A DNA stretch of 34,613 nt from Jatrophihabitans sp. (GTDB lineage: Bacteria > Actinomycetota > Actinomycetes > Mycobacteriales > Jatrophihabitantaceae), in contig JAOPUX010000165.1 of assembly GCA_025963285.1 (NCBI GenBank), forward strand, positions 1-34,613, written 5' to 3'. Shown one piece after another: positions 8,155 to 16,153 of this stretch. The position numbers and the translations under genes are program-made. How positions within the stretch are numbered: the first letter of the stretch is position 1; the number at the start of each line of letters is the position of its first letter. The notes beneath the pieces are model-generated. The model saw nothing but the letters and a program-made list of their open reading frames with translations. It did no database searches and was not told the DNA's origin.

Positions 8155-8763
8155 TCAGATCGTGAGGCCGTCGAGGACGTTGTCGAGTGCAGCCTGCATC
8201 TCTGCGCGAGCCTGGACCGGGTCGTCGGACTGGGCGATGTAGAGGGCCGCCTCGTCGAGGGCACCCATCAGGACATGGGCGAGCGGGGTCACCGGCTGCT
8301 GCGGGAGACGACCGGCCTCCATGACACCGACGAGCATGCCCTGCACCAGGCCGAGTCCGTGGGCCTGCCCGATGGCGCGCCACCGGATCCAGCCGAGCAC
8401 GGCAGGCGCCTCGACCAGGACGATCCGCTGCACCTCAGGCTCGGCGCAGAGGTCGAGCCAGGCCCGCGCGCCGAGGCGCATGATCGCCACGGGGTCGGTC
8501 TCACCCGAGGCGAAGAAGTCGGTGGCGAGGCGCTCGGTGACCTCGATCTCGACTGCCTCGAAGACGGCCGCGAAGAGTTCGGTCTTATCGGCGAAGTGGT
8601 GATACATCGCGCCGCGGGTCACCCCGGCCGCGGCGACGATCGTCTCGGTACCCACGCCGGCGAAGCCGTGCTGGGCGAAGAGTGGCCGGGCAGCGGCGAT
8701 GAGCGCATCACGGGTGGCGGCCGAGCGGTCGGCCTGACTGCGCCGGGGCCTCGCCTCGCTCAC
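8155..8763 (-). CDS. TetR-family transcriptional regulator
   Basis: A 202-residue repressor-type protein. GTG 8763 is preferred because GGAGAGG lies eight bases upstream; an ATG at 8784 and a longer frame to 8832 lack such a site. The N-terminal helix-turn-helix is typical of the family: LFAQHGFAGVGTETIVAAAGVTRGAMYHHFADKTELFAAVF in outline, with recognition helix GVTRGAMYHHF. The C-terminal half is the all-helical ligand-binding and dimer domain. It is divergent from the alpha/beta hydrolase gene across a 224-bp region with an ATACA/TGTAT palindrome. It therefore probably represses that gene and itself until a ligand, perhaps the hydrolase substrate, is bound. Confidence 0.9.
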   Translation of the reverse strand: MSEARPRRSQADRSAATRDALIAAARPLFAQHGFAGVGTETIVAAAGVTRGAMYHHFADKTELFAAVFEAVEIEVTERLATDFFASGETDPVAIMRLGARAWLDLCAEPEVQRIVLVEAPAVLGWIRWRAIGQAHGLGLVQGMLVGVMEAGRLPQQPVTPLAHVLMGALDEAALYIAQSDDPVQARAEMQAALDNVLDGLTI

Positions 8764-8834
8764 TACCCTCGCCTCTCCTGTCATCAGCACCGAGTTGGCG
8801 TCGATGGACCACGCGGTGTCAGCGTCGATCACGC

Positions 8835-8898
8835 CGACACCGCTCGCGCCGGACAGCCCTCGCGCCAGACACCACTCGAGTCAGACACCACTCGCGCC
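8835..8898. repeat. Four tandem 16-bp repeats between TetR and hydrolase genes
   Basis: Four consecutive degenerate 16-bp units lie at 8835-8850, 8851-8866, 8867-8882 and 8883-8898, consensus about NGACACCNCTCGCGCC. Units three and four share a 13-bp identical core (AGACACCACTCG and its preceding C). The array sits 34 bp upstream of the candidate TetR operator. It could be an iterated protein-binding site or a decayed minisatellite. Confidence 0.7.
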
Positions 8899-8932
8899 GC
8901 CAACCTATCGGACCAGTGGTCTCCCGCGTTGG

Positions 8933-8949
8933 ATACAAACAGTATGTAT
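8933..8949. promoter_or_regulatory. Candidate TetR operator
   Basis: ATACA-AACAGTA-TGTAT is an inverted repeat with a 5-7-5 layout in an AT-rich patch, 38 bp before the hydrolase ATG and between the divergent regulator and target genes. TetR operators usually have this size and position. The site would overlap a promoter for the hydrolase. Confidence 0.5.
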
Positions 8950-8987
8950 GTTAGTTTCGGTTTACCCGCCGACCCGAGGAGCCTCGA

Positions 8988-9857
8988 ATGACGACCGCGC
9001 CGACACCGAACCTCAGCCGCGTCGATCTGCCGCAGGGAACCGTCACCTACCGGGTGGCCGGTCCGTCTGACAGCACCAGACCCCCCGTCGTCTTCGTGCA
9101 CGGCCTGCTCGTCGACAGCCTGCTCTGGACGAGCGTCGCCGAACTGCTGGCCGAGCAGGGCATCCGCAGCTACGCCCCGAACTGGCCGATGGGCTCGCAC
9201 CGGGTGCCGATGAACCCCGACGCCGACCTCTCCCCTCGCGGGATGGCCCGCGTGGTGCTCGACTTCCTGGCCGCACTCGCGCTGACCGACGTGACCCTCG
9301 TCGGGAACGACACCGGTGGGGCCATCTGCCAGTTCGTCCTCGACACCGACCAGAGCCGTATTGGCCGCCTCGTCCTCACCAACTGCGACGCCTTCGACGT
9401 CTTCCCGCCGACCGCATTCGTACCGCTGGTGAAGGTTGGGGCACACGCCAAGCTGATCAAGCCCCTGATCGGTGCCACCAGGCCGACGTACCTGCGGCAC
9501 AGCCGCCTCGGCTTCGGCCTGCTCTTCGCAGGCAAGCCGGACGCCGCGGTCACTCGGAGCTGGATCGAACCGTGCCTCACCGACAAGGCGATCCGCCGCG
9601 ACGCCGCCAAGCTGATGGGTGCGATCCGTCCCAAAGAGCTGCTCGACGTCTCGACGCGTCTCGGCAGCTTCACCAAGCCGGTGCAGCTGGTCTGGGGCGA
9701 CGCCGACCGGTGTTTCAAGATCGGCTTCGCCGAACGTCTCGCCAGCGTCTTCCCCAACGCCACCGTCACCCCGGTGGCCGGCGGGAAGACCTTCGTCTCG
9801 CTGGAGTTCCCGGACCAGGTGGCTGCGGCGATCTCCGCCGCTGCCGATGCCGGCTGA
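8988..9857 (+). CDS. Alpha/beta-fold hydrolase, haloalkane-dehalogenase-like nucleophile
   Basis: A 289-residue protein. ATG 8988 follows GAGGAG (8976-8981). The oxyanion motif is VFVHGLL (about 35-41). The nucleophile elbow is VGNDTGG, with Asp108 in the nucleophile place as in dehalogenases and epoxide hydrolases rather than Ser. The late acid lies in LVWGDADRCF. Where most members have a catalytic histidine (GxGHF), this one reads VAGGKTFVSLEFPDQ with no His. Many actinobacterial paralogues look alike, so this may be a subfamily trait or a sign of altered chemistry. The adjacent TetR gene probably controls it. Substrate is unknown. Confidence 0.85.
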   Translation: MTTAPTPNLSRVDLPQGTVTYRVAGPSDSTRPPVVFVHGLLVDSLLWTSVAELLAEQGIRSYAPNWPMGSHRVPMNPDADLSPRGMARVVLDFLAALALTDVTLVGNDTGGAICQFVLDTDQSRIGRLVLTNCDAFDVFPPTAFVPLVKVGAHAKLIKPLIGATRPTYLRHSRLGFGLLFAGKPDAAVTRSWIEPCLTDKAIRRDAAKLMGAIRPKELLDVSTRLGSFTKPVQLVWGDADRCFKIGFAERLASVFPNATVTPVAGGKTFVSLEFPDQVAAAISAAADAG

Positions 9858-9989
9858 GTCCGGGCCTCAATACGCGGCCAACGCCCCCAGCCGCGCGAGC
9901 CGCAACGGCCAAACGCTGGACTCTGCGGTTCCACAGGTGCACTCTCGGGTACAGGTCAGACGATGGTCAGGCCAACCCGAGGGGGCAGC

Positions 9990-10424
9990 ATGAGAATCTC
10001 AGACATCCTCCGCAGCAAGTCCGGCAACGGCGCCGCCGTGGTCTCGATCGCTCCGGACGCCACCGTCACCGAGCTGGTCACCCTCCTTGCCGAGCATCGG
10101 GTCGGGGCACTCATCGTCACCGTCGGCACCGATGTGGTGGGCATCGTCTCCGAACGCGACGTGGTGCGGCGCCTGCACGAACAGGGTGCCGACGTACTGC
10201 AGGCACCGGTCAGCGAGCTCATGACGAGCCCGGTGATCACCTGCGCCCCGAGCGACTACGTCGATGCGATCGCAGAGACGATGACGCAGCGCCGCTTCCG
10301 GCACCTGCCAGTGGTCGAGGACGGCCAGCTGGTGGGCGTCGTGTCGATCGGCGACGTCGTCAAGAACCGCATCCAGGAGCTGGAGAAGGACCGCTCGCAG
10401 CTGGAGCAGTACGTCACGGGGTGA
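9990..10424 (+). CDS. CBS-domain pair protein
   Basis: A 144-residue cytosolic protein made almost wholly of two CBS motifs (about residues 8-60 and 74-130), which together form a Bateman module for adenine nucleotides. Typical cores are HRVGALIVTVGTDVVGIVSERDVVR and RRFRHLPVVEDGQLVGVVSIGDVVK in outline. The start is ATG 9990 after GAGGGGG; an ATG at 9963 is less well placed. Stand-alone CBS proteins of this size are common in actinobacteria and act as energy or redox sensors of unknown partner. It is 106 bp upstream of pilB, but no direct link to pili can be shown. Confidence 0.9.
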   Translation: MRISDILRSKSGNGAAVVSIAPDATVTELVTLLAEHRVGALIVTVGTDVVGIVSERDVVRRLHEQGADVLQAPVSELMTSPVITCAPSDYVDAIAETMTQRRFRHLPVVEDGQLVGVVSIGDVVKNRIQELEKDRSQLEQYVTG

Positions 10425-10530
10425 TCCGCGAGGCCCGCCGGTGCCTCACCGAAAAGCGCCATACTTGCCGGAACGATGAGTAAGTTGTCGATTCCAGGTC
10501 GTATCGCGTAGACGGACGAGGCCAGCGCAC

Positions 10531-12189
10531 ATGTATGACAATCAGGGCCCGCTGCTCGATGCCTTGCGGGTCCGTGGTGTGCGCCCGAGCGTGCTGGAGG
10601 CCGCGCTCAATGCTGCCGCCGGCCGCCCGCTGCGGGACGTCCTGGTTGCCCAGGGGGCCGTCACCGAGATCGAGCTCGCCGAGGCCCTCGCCGACGCGTA
10701 CGGGCTCAAGAGCGTCGATCTCGCCGGTTACCCGATCGACGCGGCCGCAGCCGCGAAGCTGCCGATCGCGCTCTCCCGTCGACACCGAGTACTCGGGATC
10801 GCCATCGACGACGACGAGATCGTCGTCGCCATCACCGACCCGGGTGACGTGATCGCACTCGACGATGTCCGCGCTGCCACCGGGATGATCGTGCGCCCGG
10901 TGGTCGTCGCGCGCGACGAGCTGATGACCGCCCTGGACCGCTTCCAGCGCGCCGAGAACGACCTCGACGACGTCGCTGCGAGCATGGTCTCCGAGGAGTC
11001 GCCCCTCTCCGTCTCCTCGGTCGACGAGGAGGCGCCGATCGTCCGCTACGTGAACGCGCTGATCGAGCAGGCCATCGAGAACCGCGCCTCGGACCTGCAC
11101 CTCGAACCGGCCGAGCACGACCTTCGGGTGCGGTTCCGCATCGACGGCGTTCTGCACGAGATCGAGAAGGTGCCGAAGGCGGTCCAGTCCGCGCTGCTCA
11201 GCCGGCTGAAGATCATGTCCGGGCTGGACATCACCGAGCGGCGGGTACCGCAGAACGGGCGCATCACCATGCAGCTCGGGTCTCGCGCCGTCGACCTGCG
11301 CACGGCCACGCTACCCACCGTGTGGGGCGAGAAGATCGTGCTCCGCGTGCTCGACACCGGCGGCATCGACCTGGACCTCAAGAACCTCAACTTCAGCGAT
11401 GCCAACTATGCCCGCTTCGAGACCTCGTTCCAGAAGCCACATGGCATGGTGCTGGTCACCGGGCCGACCGGATCGGGCAAGTCGACCACCCTCTACGCGA
11501 CGCTGACCAAGATCAGCCAGCCCGAAGTCAACATCATCACCGTCGAGGATCCGGTCGAATACCGGTTGAACGGGATCAACCAGGTCCAGGTGAACCACAA
11601 GGCCGGCCTGACCTTCGCGGCGGTACTGCCGGCCATCCTGCGCTCCGACCCGGACATCGTGCTGATCGGTGAGATCCGCGACCGCGTCACGGCGCAGCTG
11701 GCCGTGGAGGCCGCCCTCACCGGTCACCTCGTGCTCTCCACCCTGCACACCAACGACGCGCCCAGTGCCGTGACCCGGCTCATCGAGATGGGGATCGAAC
11801 CCTTCCTGGTCGGCTCGTCGATCGACTGCGTCATGGCCCAGCGGCTGGCTCGCCGCCTCTGCACCTGGTGCCGGGAGAGCTACCTCCCGACGACCGCCGA
11901 GCTGACGGCCGCGCGCTGGCCGTTCGACCGCGTCGCCATGCCGGGAGTGCTGTGGCGGCCCGTGGGCTGCCGCTCCTGCGCCGGAACCGGGTACCGCGGC
12001 CGCGTGGCGCTGCACGAGGTCATGCCGGTTACCGAGGAGATCGAGCGCCTGGCCGTGGAGCGGGCCTCGGCGTACGAGGTGCAGCGCGTGGCGGTGCAGC
12101 AGGGCATGGACGTGCTCCGCGTCGACGGCCTCCGCAAGGCCGCCACCGGCGAGACCTCGCTGGCCGAGGTCCTGCGCGTCTCGATCTAG
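10531..12189 (+). CDS. pilB: Type IV pilus extension ATPase PilB
   Basis: A 552-residue GspE/PilB-type hexameric ATPase that drives pilus assembly from the cytosolic side. The N-terminal MshEN/GSPII_E domain (about 1-140) is followed by the N2 domain (RASDLHLEP at about 185-193) and the RecA-like core. That core has Walker A GPTGSGKST (311-319), Asp box ITVEDPVEY (336-344), Walker B RSDPDIVLIGEIRD (371-384) and His box GHLVLSTLHTND (398-409). Four cysteines (444, 447, 480, 483) form the zinc site typical of PilB. After EIRD the sequence reads RVT, where most PilB proteins have RET. ATG 10531 has GAGG nine bases upstream. It appears to be transcribed separately from pilT, given the terminator-like signals that follow. 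Confidence 0.95.
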   Translation: MYDNQGPLLDALRVRGVRPSVLEAALNAAAGRPLRDVLVAQGAVTEIELAEALADAYGLKSVDLAGYPIDAAAAAKLPIALSRRHRVLGIAIDDDEIVVAITDPGDVIALDDVRAATGMIVRPVVVARDELMTALDRFQRAENDLDDVAASMVSEESPLSVSSVDEEAPIVRYVNALIEQAIENRASDLHLEPAEHDLRVRFRIDGVLHEIEKVPKAVQSALLSRLKIMSGLDITERRVPQNGRITMQLGSRAVDLRTATLPTVWGEKIVLRVLDTGGIDLDLKNLNFSDANYARFETSFQKPHGMVLVTGPTGSGKSTTLYATLTKISQPEVNIITVEDPVEYRLNGINQVQVNHKAGLTFAAVLPAILRSDPDIVLIGEIRDRVTAQLAVEAALTGHLVLSTLHTNDAPSAVTRLIEMGIEPFLVGSSIDCVMAQRLARRLCTWCRESYLPTTAELTAARWPFDRVAMPGVLWRPVGCRSCAGTGYRGRVALHEVMPVTEEIERLAVERASAYEVQRVAVQQGMDVLRVDGLRKAATGETSLAEVLRVSI

Positions 12190-12219
12190 TCCTGCGCGGA
12201 CGCCCGACGGGCGCCGATT

Positions 12220-12264
12220 CTGGCGAGAGAGCTACTCGCCAGTAGCCCGTGGGCGATTAATTTT
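12220..12264 (+). terminator. Terminator after pilB
   Basis: Two hairpins follow the pilB stop: CTGGCGAG/CTCGCCAG (12220-12227 with 12235-12242, loop of seven) and a short GCCC-GT-GGGC (12245-12254). After that come GATTAA and a run of six T. This would end the pilB transcript and separate it from pilT. Confidence 0.6.
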
Positions 12265-12330
12265 TTGACACAGAGCCCTTGTGATCCGGGGCACACAGAT
12301 ATGTCCGGACACCTGATGACTTAACACCGA

Positions 12331-12359
12331 TTGTATTTCACTTAGGTCGTGTGTATGTT
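12331..12359 (+). promoter_or_regulatory. Candidate promoter for the pilT-pilO operon
   Basis: In an unusually AT-rich 235-bp gap, TTGTAT (12331-12336) and TATGTT (12354-12359) are spaced by 17 bases and fit a vegetative promoter with a TANNNT -10. A perfect TTGACA also lies at 12265-12270 but has no good -10 at the right distance. The leader to the pilT GTG would be about 60 nt. Confidence 0.35.
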
Positions 12360-12424
12360 CCGTGTGAAGTTTCCGAAGTCGCACGGCGGGGGCCAGCGAC
12401 TCCACCAGTCCGAAGGGTCAGGCA

Positions 12425-13552
12425 GTGGACGTTCAAGCCCCCGTTTCGCACGCTGTGCCCGCCACGACCCCCGTCCGAAGCGACGCCCGCGACACCCTCG
12501 ACCAGCTCCTCACCGAGATGGTCCGGGCGGGCGGCTCCGACCTCCACCTGACGACCGGCGCACCCCCGTCTATCCGCGTCCACGGTGACCTCGGGTCACT
12601 GCCCGGGTGGGAGATCCTCACCGCCGAGACGATCGCGATGCTGATCCGCTCGATCGTGAGCCCCGAGCAGTGGCTGCGCTTCGAGACCGAGCAGGAGTAC
12701 GACTTCGCCTACGACGTCCCCGGGCTCTCGCGCTTCCGCATCAACCTCTTCCAGCAGCGCAACGCCTACGGCTCCGTGATGCGGGCCATCCCGCACGAGA
12801 TCAAGCCGCTGGACGAACTGGGCATCCCGCAGCAGATCGAGCGCTTCGCCTACCTGCCCCGCGGGCTCGTCCTGGTCACCGGGCCGACCGGTTCGGGCAA
12901 GACCACCACGCTGGCCTCCCTTCTCGACCTCGCCAACAGGTCACGTCGCGATCACATCGTCACGATCGAGGACCCGATCGAGTTCCTGCACGAGCACAAG
13001 CGCTGCCTGGTCAACCAGCGCGAGGTGGGCGTCGACACCGGGAGCTTCTCCGAGGCGCTCAAGCGGGTGCTCCGCCAGGACCCGGACATCATCCTCGTGG
13101 GTGAGCTCCGGGATCTGGAGACGGTCTCCACCGCCATCACCGCGGCCGAGACCGGGCACCTCGTGCTCGCCACGCTGCACACCCAGTCGGCCGCACAGAC
13201 CATCGACCGCATCATCGACATCTTCCCCCCGCACCAGCAGCAGGAGGTCCGCGCCCAGCTCTCGACCGCCCTGCAGGGGGTCGTGACCCAGGCACTGGTG
13301 CGCCGCAACGACGGCACCGGCCGCACCGTCGTCTGTGAGGTCATGTTCGCCACCTCGGCGATCCGCAACCTGATCCGCGAGGGCAAGAACCACCAGATCC
13401 CGTCGTTCATGCAGTCCTCCGGCGCGGACGGCATGCTCACCTTCGACTCGCACCTGGCGCAGCGCGTACACGAGGGTGCCGTCGACTACGAGCAGGCCCT
13501 CGAGCTGTGCCACGCCCCGGAAGACTTCACCCGACTCGTGGGACGGCGCTGA
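12425..13552 (+). CDS. pilT: Type IV pilus retraction ATPase PilT
   Basis: A 375-residue PilT, the hexameric motor that depolymerises the pilus and powers twitching or DNA uptake. It has a GTG start at 12425. Features are the N-terminal PAS-like domain (GGSDLHLTTGAPPSIRVHGDL), Walker A GPTGSGKTT (153-161), Asp box TIEDPIEF (180-187), Walker B RQDPDIILVGELRD (217-230) and His box GHLVLATLHTQS (244-255). The PilT-specific AIRNLIREGK (312-321) near the C-terminus is needed for retraction in characterised homologues. Its presence argues for a dynamic pilus rather than a static pseudopilus or Tad system. It is followed one base later by pilC. Confidence 0.95.
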   Translation: MDVQAPVSHAVPATTPVRSDARDTLDQLLTEMVRAGGSDLHLTTGAPPSIRVHGDLGSLPGWEILTAETIAMLIRSIVSPEQWLRFETEQEYDFAYDVPGLSRFRINLFQQRNAYGSVMRAIPHEIKPLDELGIPQQIERFAYLPRGLVLVTGPTGSGKTTTLASLLDLANRSRRDHIVTIEDPIEFLHEHKRCLVNQREVGVDTGSFSEALKRVLRQDPDIILVGELRDLETVSTAITAAETGHLVLATLHTQSAAQTIDRIIDIFPPHQQQEVRAQLSTALQGVVTQALVRRNDGTGRTVVCEVMFATSAIRNLIREGKNHQIPSFMQSSGADGMLTFDSHLAQRVHEGAVDYEQALELCHAPEDFTRLVGRR

Positions 13553-13553
13553 C

Positions 13554-14804
13554 ATGACCTCGGCGACCAAGGACCGGAGCTTCGACTACGTCGGCATCGA
13601 TGGCGACGGCAAGCGCAGCAAGGGCAAGATCGAGGGCCGGGACGAGTCCGGTGTGGCCGCCGCCCTCCTGCAGCAGGGCATCACCCCCATGTCGGTGAGC
13701 GAGACCGGCACCGGGCTGAACCGCGAGATCAGCATCCCTGGGCTCAACAACCGGGTGGCCCTCAAGGACCTCGCGGTCTTCTCCCGCCAGTTCGCCACGA
13801 TGACGACCTCGGGGCTCTCGCTGCTCCGCTCGCTGTCAACGCTGGAGGAGCAGACCGAGCGGCCGGCCCTGAAGAAGGCCGTCCGCGACGTCCGTCGCGA
13901 CATCGAGGGCGGCGACTCGCTCTCCGGCGCGCTGTCCAAGCACGACAAGGTGTTCCCGCAGCTGATGATCGCGATGGTCCGCGCGGGCGAGACCGGCGGC
14001 TTCCTCGACGCCGCGCTCGAGCGGATCGCCATCAACTTCGAGAAGGAGTCCGAGCTCCGCGCCAAGATCAAGTCAGCGCTGACGTACCCGGTGATCGTCC
14101 TCTGCTTCAGCGTCCTCATGGTCGCCGGCGTGCTGATCTTCATCGTCCCGATCTTCAAGAACATGTTCAAGTCGCTCGGCGGCGCGCAGCTGCCACTACC
14201 GACGCGCATCCTCGTCGACGTCAGCAGCCAGATGATCTGGCTCTTCCCACTCTGCGTGATCGCGCTCCTGTCCCTGATCGCCTGGATCAAGCGCGAGACG
14301 CGGCGCAACGATGCCTTCCGGCTCCGCTTCGACCGCCTCAAACTCCGGCTTCCCGTCTTCGGCAAGCTCTTCACCAAGATCGCGATCAGCCGCTTCTCCC
14401 GCAACCTCGGCACCCTGCTCAACGCCGGTGTGCCGATCATGCAGGCTCTCGACATCGTCGGCGCCACCTCGGGTAGCGCGGTGATCACCGAGGCGATGGT
14501 CGGTGTCAAGAAGTCGGTGCGTGACGGCCAGCCGATGTCGAGCAGCCTCGGCGACCACCCGATGTTCCCCTCGATGGTCGTCAACATGATCCAGGTCGGT
14601 GAGGAGTCGGGCCAGATCAGCACGATGCTCGAGAAGATCTCCGACTTCTACGACCTCGAGGTGCAGACCGCCACCGAGCAGCTCTCCGCCGCGATCGAGC
14701 CCGTGATGGTCGTGCTCATGGGGTCGATCATCGGCACCGTCGTCGTCGCCCTCTACCTGCCCATGTTCACGGTGTACCAGCACGTGCAGGGGGCCAACGG
14801 ATGA
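13554..14804 (+). CDS. pilC: Type IV pilus inner-membrane platform protein PilC
   Basis: A 416-residue GspF/PilC-family protein with two T2SSF domains (about residues 75-200 and 280-405). Helices are at about 180-205, 225-245 and 385-410, the last read as MVVLMGSIIGTVVVALYLPMF. It sits in the membrane, couples PilB/PilT motion to pilin insertion or extraction, and carries the family pattern FSRQFATMTTSGLSLLRSL and its second-domain echo FSRNLGTLLNAGVPIMQAL. ATG 13554 is one base after the pilT stop, giving translational coupling. The next gene overlaps its stop by four bases (ATGA). Confidence 0.95.
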   Translation: MTSATKDRSFDYVGIDGDGKRSKGKIEGRDESGVAAALLQQGITPMSVSETGTGLNREISIPGLNNRVALKDLAVFSRQFATMTTSGLSLLRSLSTLEEQTERPALKKAVRDVRRDIEGGDSLSGALSKHDKVFPQLMIAMVRAGETGGFLDAALERIAINFEKESELRAKIKSALTYPVIVLCFSVLMVAGVLIFIVPIFKNMFKSLGGAQLPLPTRILVDVSSQMIWLFPLCVIALLSLIAWIKRETRRNDAFRLRFDRLKLRLPVFGKLFTKIAISRFSRNLGTLLNAGVPIMQALDIVGATSGSAVITEAMVGVKKSVRDGQPMSSSLGDHPMFPSMVVNMIQVGEESGQISTMLEKISDFYDLEVQTATEQLSAAIEPVMVVLMGSIIGTVVVALYLPMFTVYQHVQGANG

Positions 14805-15982
14805 GGCGCGCCCGGAAGCTGGGCGCCGCCGTGCTCGCCGGCGCGGTCACGCTCACCGTCGTGGCGGCGTCAGCCCCGTCCAGCAGCAGCGCAACCGGGG
14901 CGACGAACGGCTCCGCGTACGCCTCGGCCGGCTACTCCGGAAACCTCGCCGCGGTCAGCGCGACCCTGACCGGCTCCATCTTCGGAGTCTCCCTGTCGGC
15001 GCTACAGAGCGCCATCCTGGCCCCGGTCCAGAGCACCCTCGGTGCACTGACAACCTCCCTTTCGCAGAACACCCTCAACGGCCTGGTCCAGGCGGCTCCG
15101 GTGTCGGCGTCGAACGACTCGACGATGCTGACCCGGCCGACGAGCGGCTACCCCACCTGCGGGTCGGGCGGCTGGGACGCGAGCGGCACCGGCAATTGCT
15201 ACAACCCCACCCAGACGCTCAACATCGCCGCCGCTCCGCTCGCCACCGTCACCACCGGGTTACTGCAGGGCTACGCCACCGACGACGCGACGGGTTACGT
15301 CGGCGCCTCGTCGGTCGCGAGCCCGGTGGTCTCGCTGCTCGGGCTGAACATCCTGAACCTCGGGCTCGTCCAGTCCCAGGCGACGTGCAACCAGACCCCG
15401 ACCTGCGCGGCGACAGAGACCATGAGCAGTTCCAGCCTGCTGGGCGGGGCCGTCACCATGTCGGTCGCGAACGGGGTCGACTCGGTCGCCGTGAACGGGG
15501 TCTCGCTGCTGCCGAGCACCAGCAAGACGATCACGTTCAGCGGCATGTCCACGAAGATCAGCCTCAACGCGACGAACCTGGTCACGGTCGCGATCACGCT
15601 CAACTCCAGCACCCTGCTCACCGCGCTCGGCATCCCGAGCATCTTCAGCAGCCTGCCGAGCCTGCTCAGCGGCCTGCTGGGTGGGCTCACCAACGGGGGC
15701 GTCTCCGCGACCCTGACGGTCACCGTCGGCCCGGGCAACACGATCGTCACCGGGACGAACGCCACCGCGTGGGGTCTGGCCGTCACCGCGGACCTGGAGG
15801 CATCGGTGAGTATCGGCGGCCTGAGCCTGCTCGGGCTGCTGCCGCTCAGCGGCGGGGTGACCCTCAGCGTCGGCGATACGACGCCCGGAAGTGGACCGAA
15901 CCTGCTGAACATGGAGTTCGGCTACGCGAGGGCCCAAGCAGGGACCGCCGCGGCGAGCTGGCTCGATCCAGGAACGATCTGA
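14801..15982 (+). CDS. Secreted protein of unknown function in the T4P operon
   Basis: A 393-residue protein starting inside the pilC stop (ATGA overlap), so tightly coupled to it. A twin-Arg/Lys N-terminus and hydrophobic helix ending at about residue 26 (VVAASAPS) form a Sec signal peptide. The mature part is rich in Ser, Thr, Ala, Leu and Gly, with long stretches that look like alternating beta-strands and a Leu/Ser-rich segment (about 285-300). Four cysteines fall in two pairs (TCGSGG...NCYNP and TCNQTPTCAA). No lipobox, sortase signal, C-terminal helix or prepilin motif is visible, so it is probably secreted or held by the pilus. I do not recognise the family. Its fixed place between pilC and the major pilin suggests a pilus accessory, adhesin or assembly role. 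Confidence 0.8.
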   Translation: MRRARKLGAAVLAGAVTLTVVAASAPSSSSATGATNGSAYASAGYSGNLAAVSATLTGSIFGVSLSALQSAILAPVQSTLGALTTSLSQNTLNGLVQAAPVSASNDSTMLTRPTSGYPTCGSGGWDASGTGNCYNPTQTLNIAAAPLATVTTGLLQGYATDDATGYVGASSVASPVVSLLGLNILNLGLVQSQATCNQTPTCAATETMSSSSLLGGAVTMSVANGVDSVAVNGVSLLPSTSKTITFSGMSTKISLNATNLVTVAITLNSSTLLTALGIPSIFSSLPSLLSGLLGGLTNGGVSATLTVTVGPGNTIVTGTNATAWGLAVTADLEASVSIGGLSLLGLLPLSGGVTLSVGDTTPGSGPNLLNMEFGYARAQAGTAAASWLDPGTI

Positions 15983-16024
15983 CGAGCCAGACCACCGCAG
16001 ACGATTCACAACTAAACAACACGA

Positions 16025-16123
16025 GGCGGAGATTCCGCCCCCCAGATTTCCGGTCGTGCCCACGGCCGGAACGGAGACCGGCTACCGAATGCCGGTAACC
16101 GGTCGGGCTCTGCCCAGAGCCCG
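16025..16123 (+). promoter_or_regulatory. Three consecutive hairpins in the pilA leader
   Basis: GGCGGA-GAT-TCCGCC (16025-16039) comes first. Then GACCGG-C-TACCG pairs with CGGTA-A-CCGGTC (16076-16104, one mismatch, loop AATGC). Last is CGGGCTCT-GCCC-AGAGCCCG (16104-16123). None has a T-run. They lie just before the pilA ribosome site (AGGAG 16142-16146). Such stacked stems often protect or mark a processed mRNA end. Confidence 0.6.
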
Positions 16124-16153
16124 CCTTCCCCCACCAGAGTCAGGAGACTCAAA

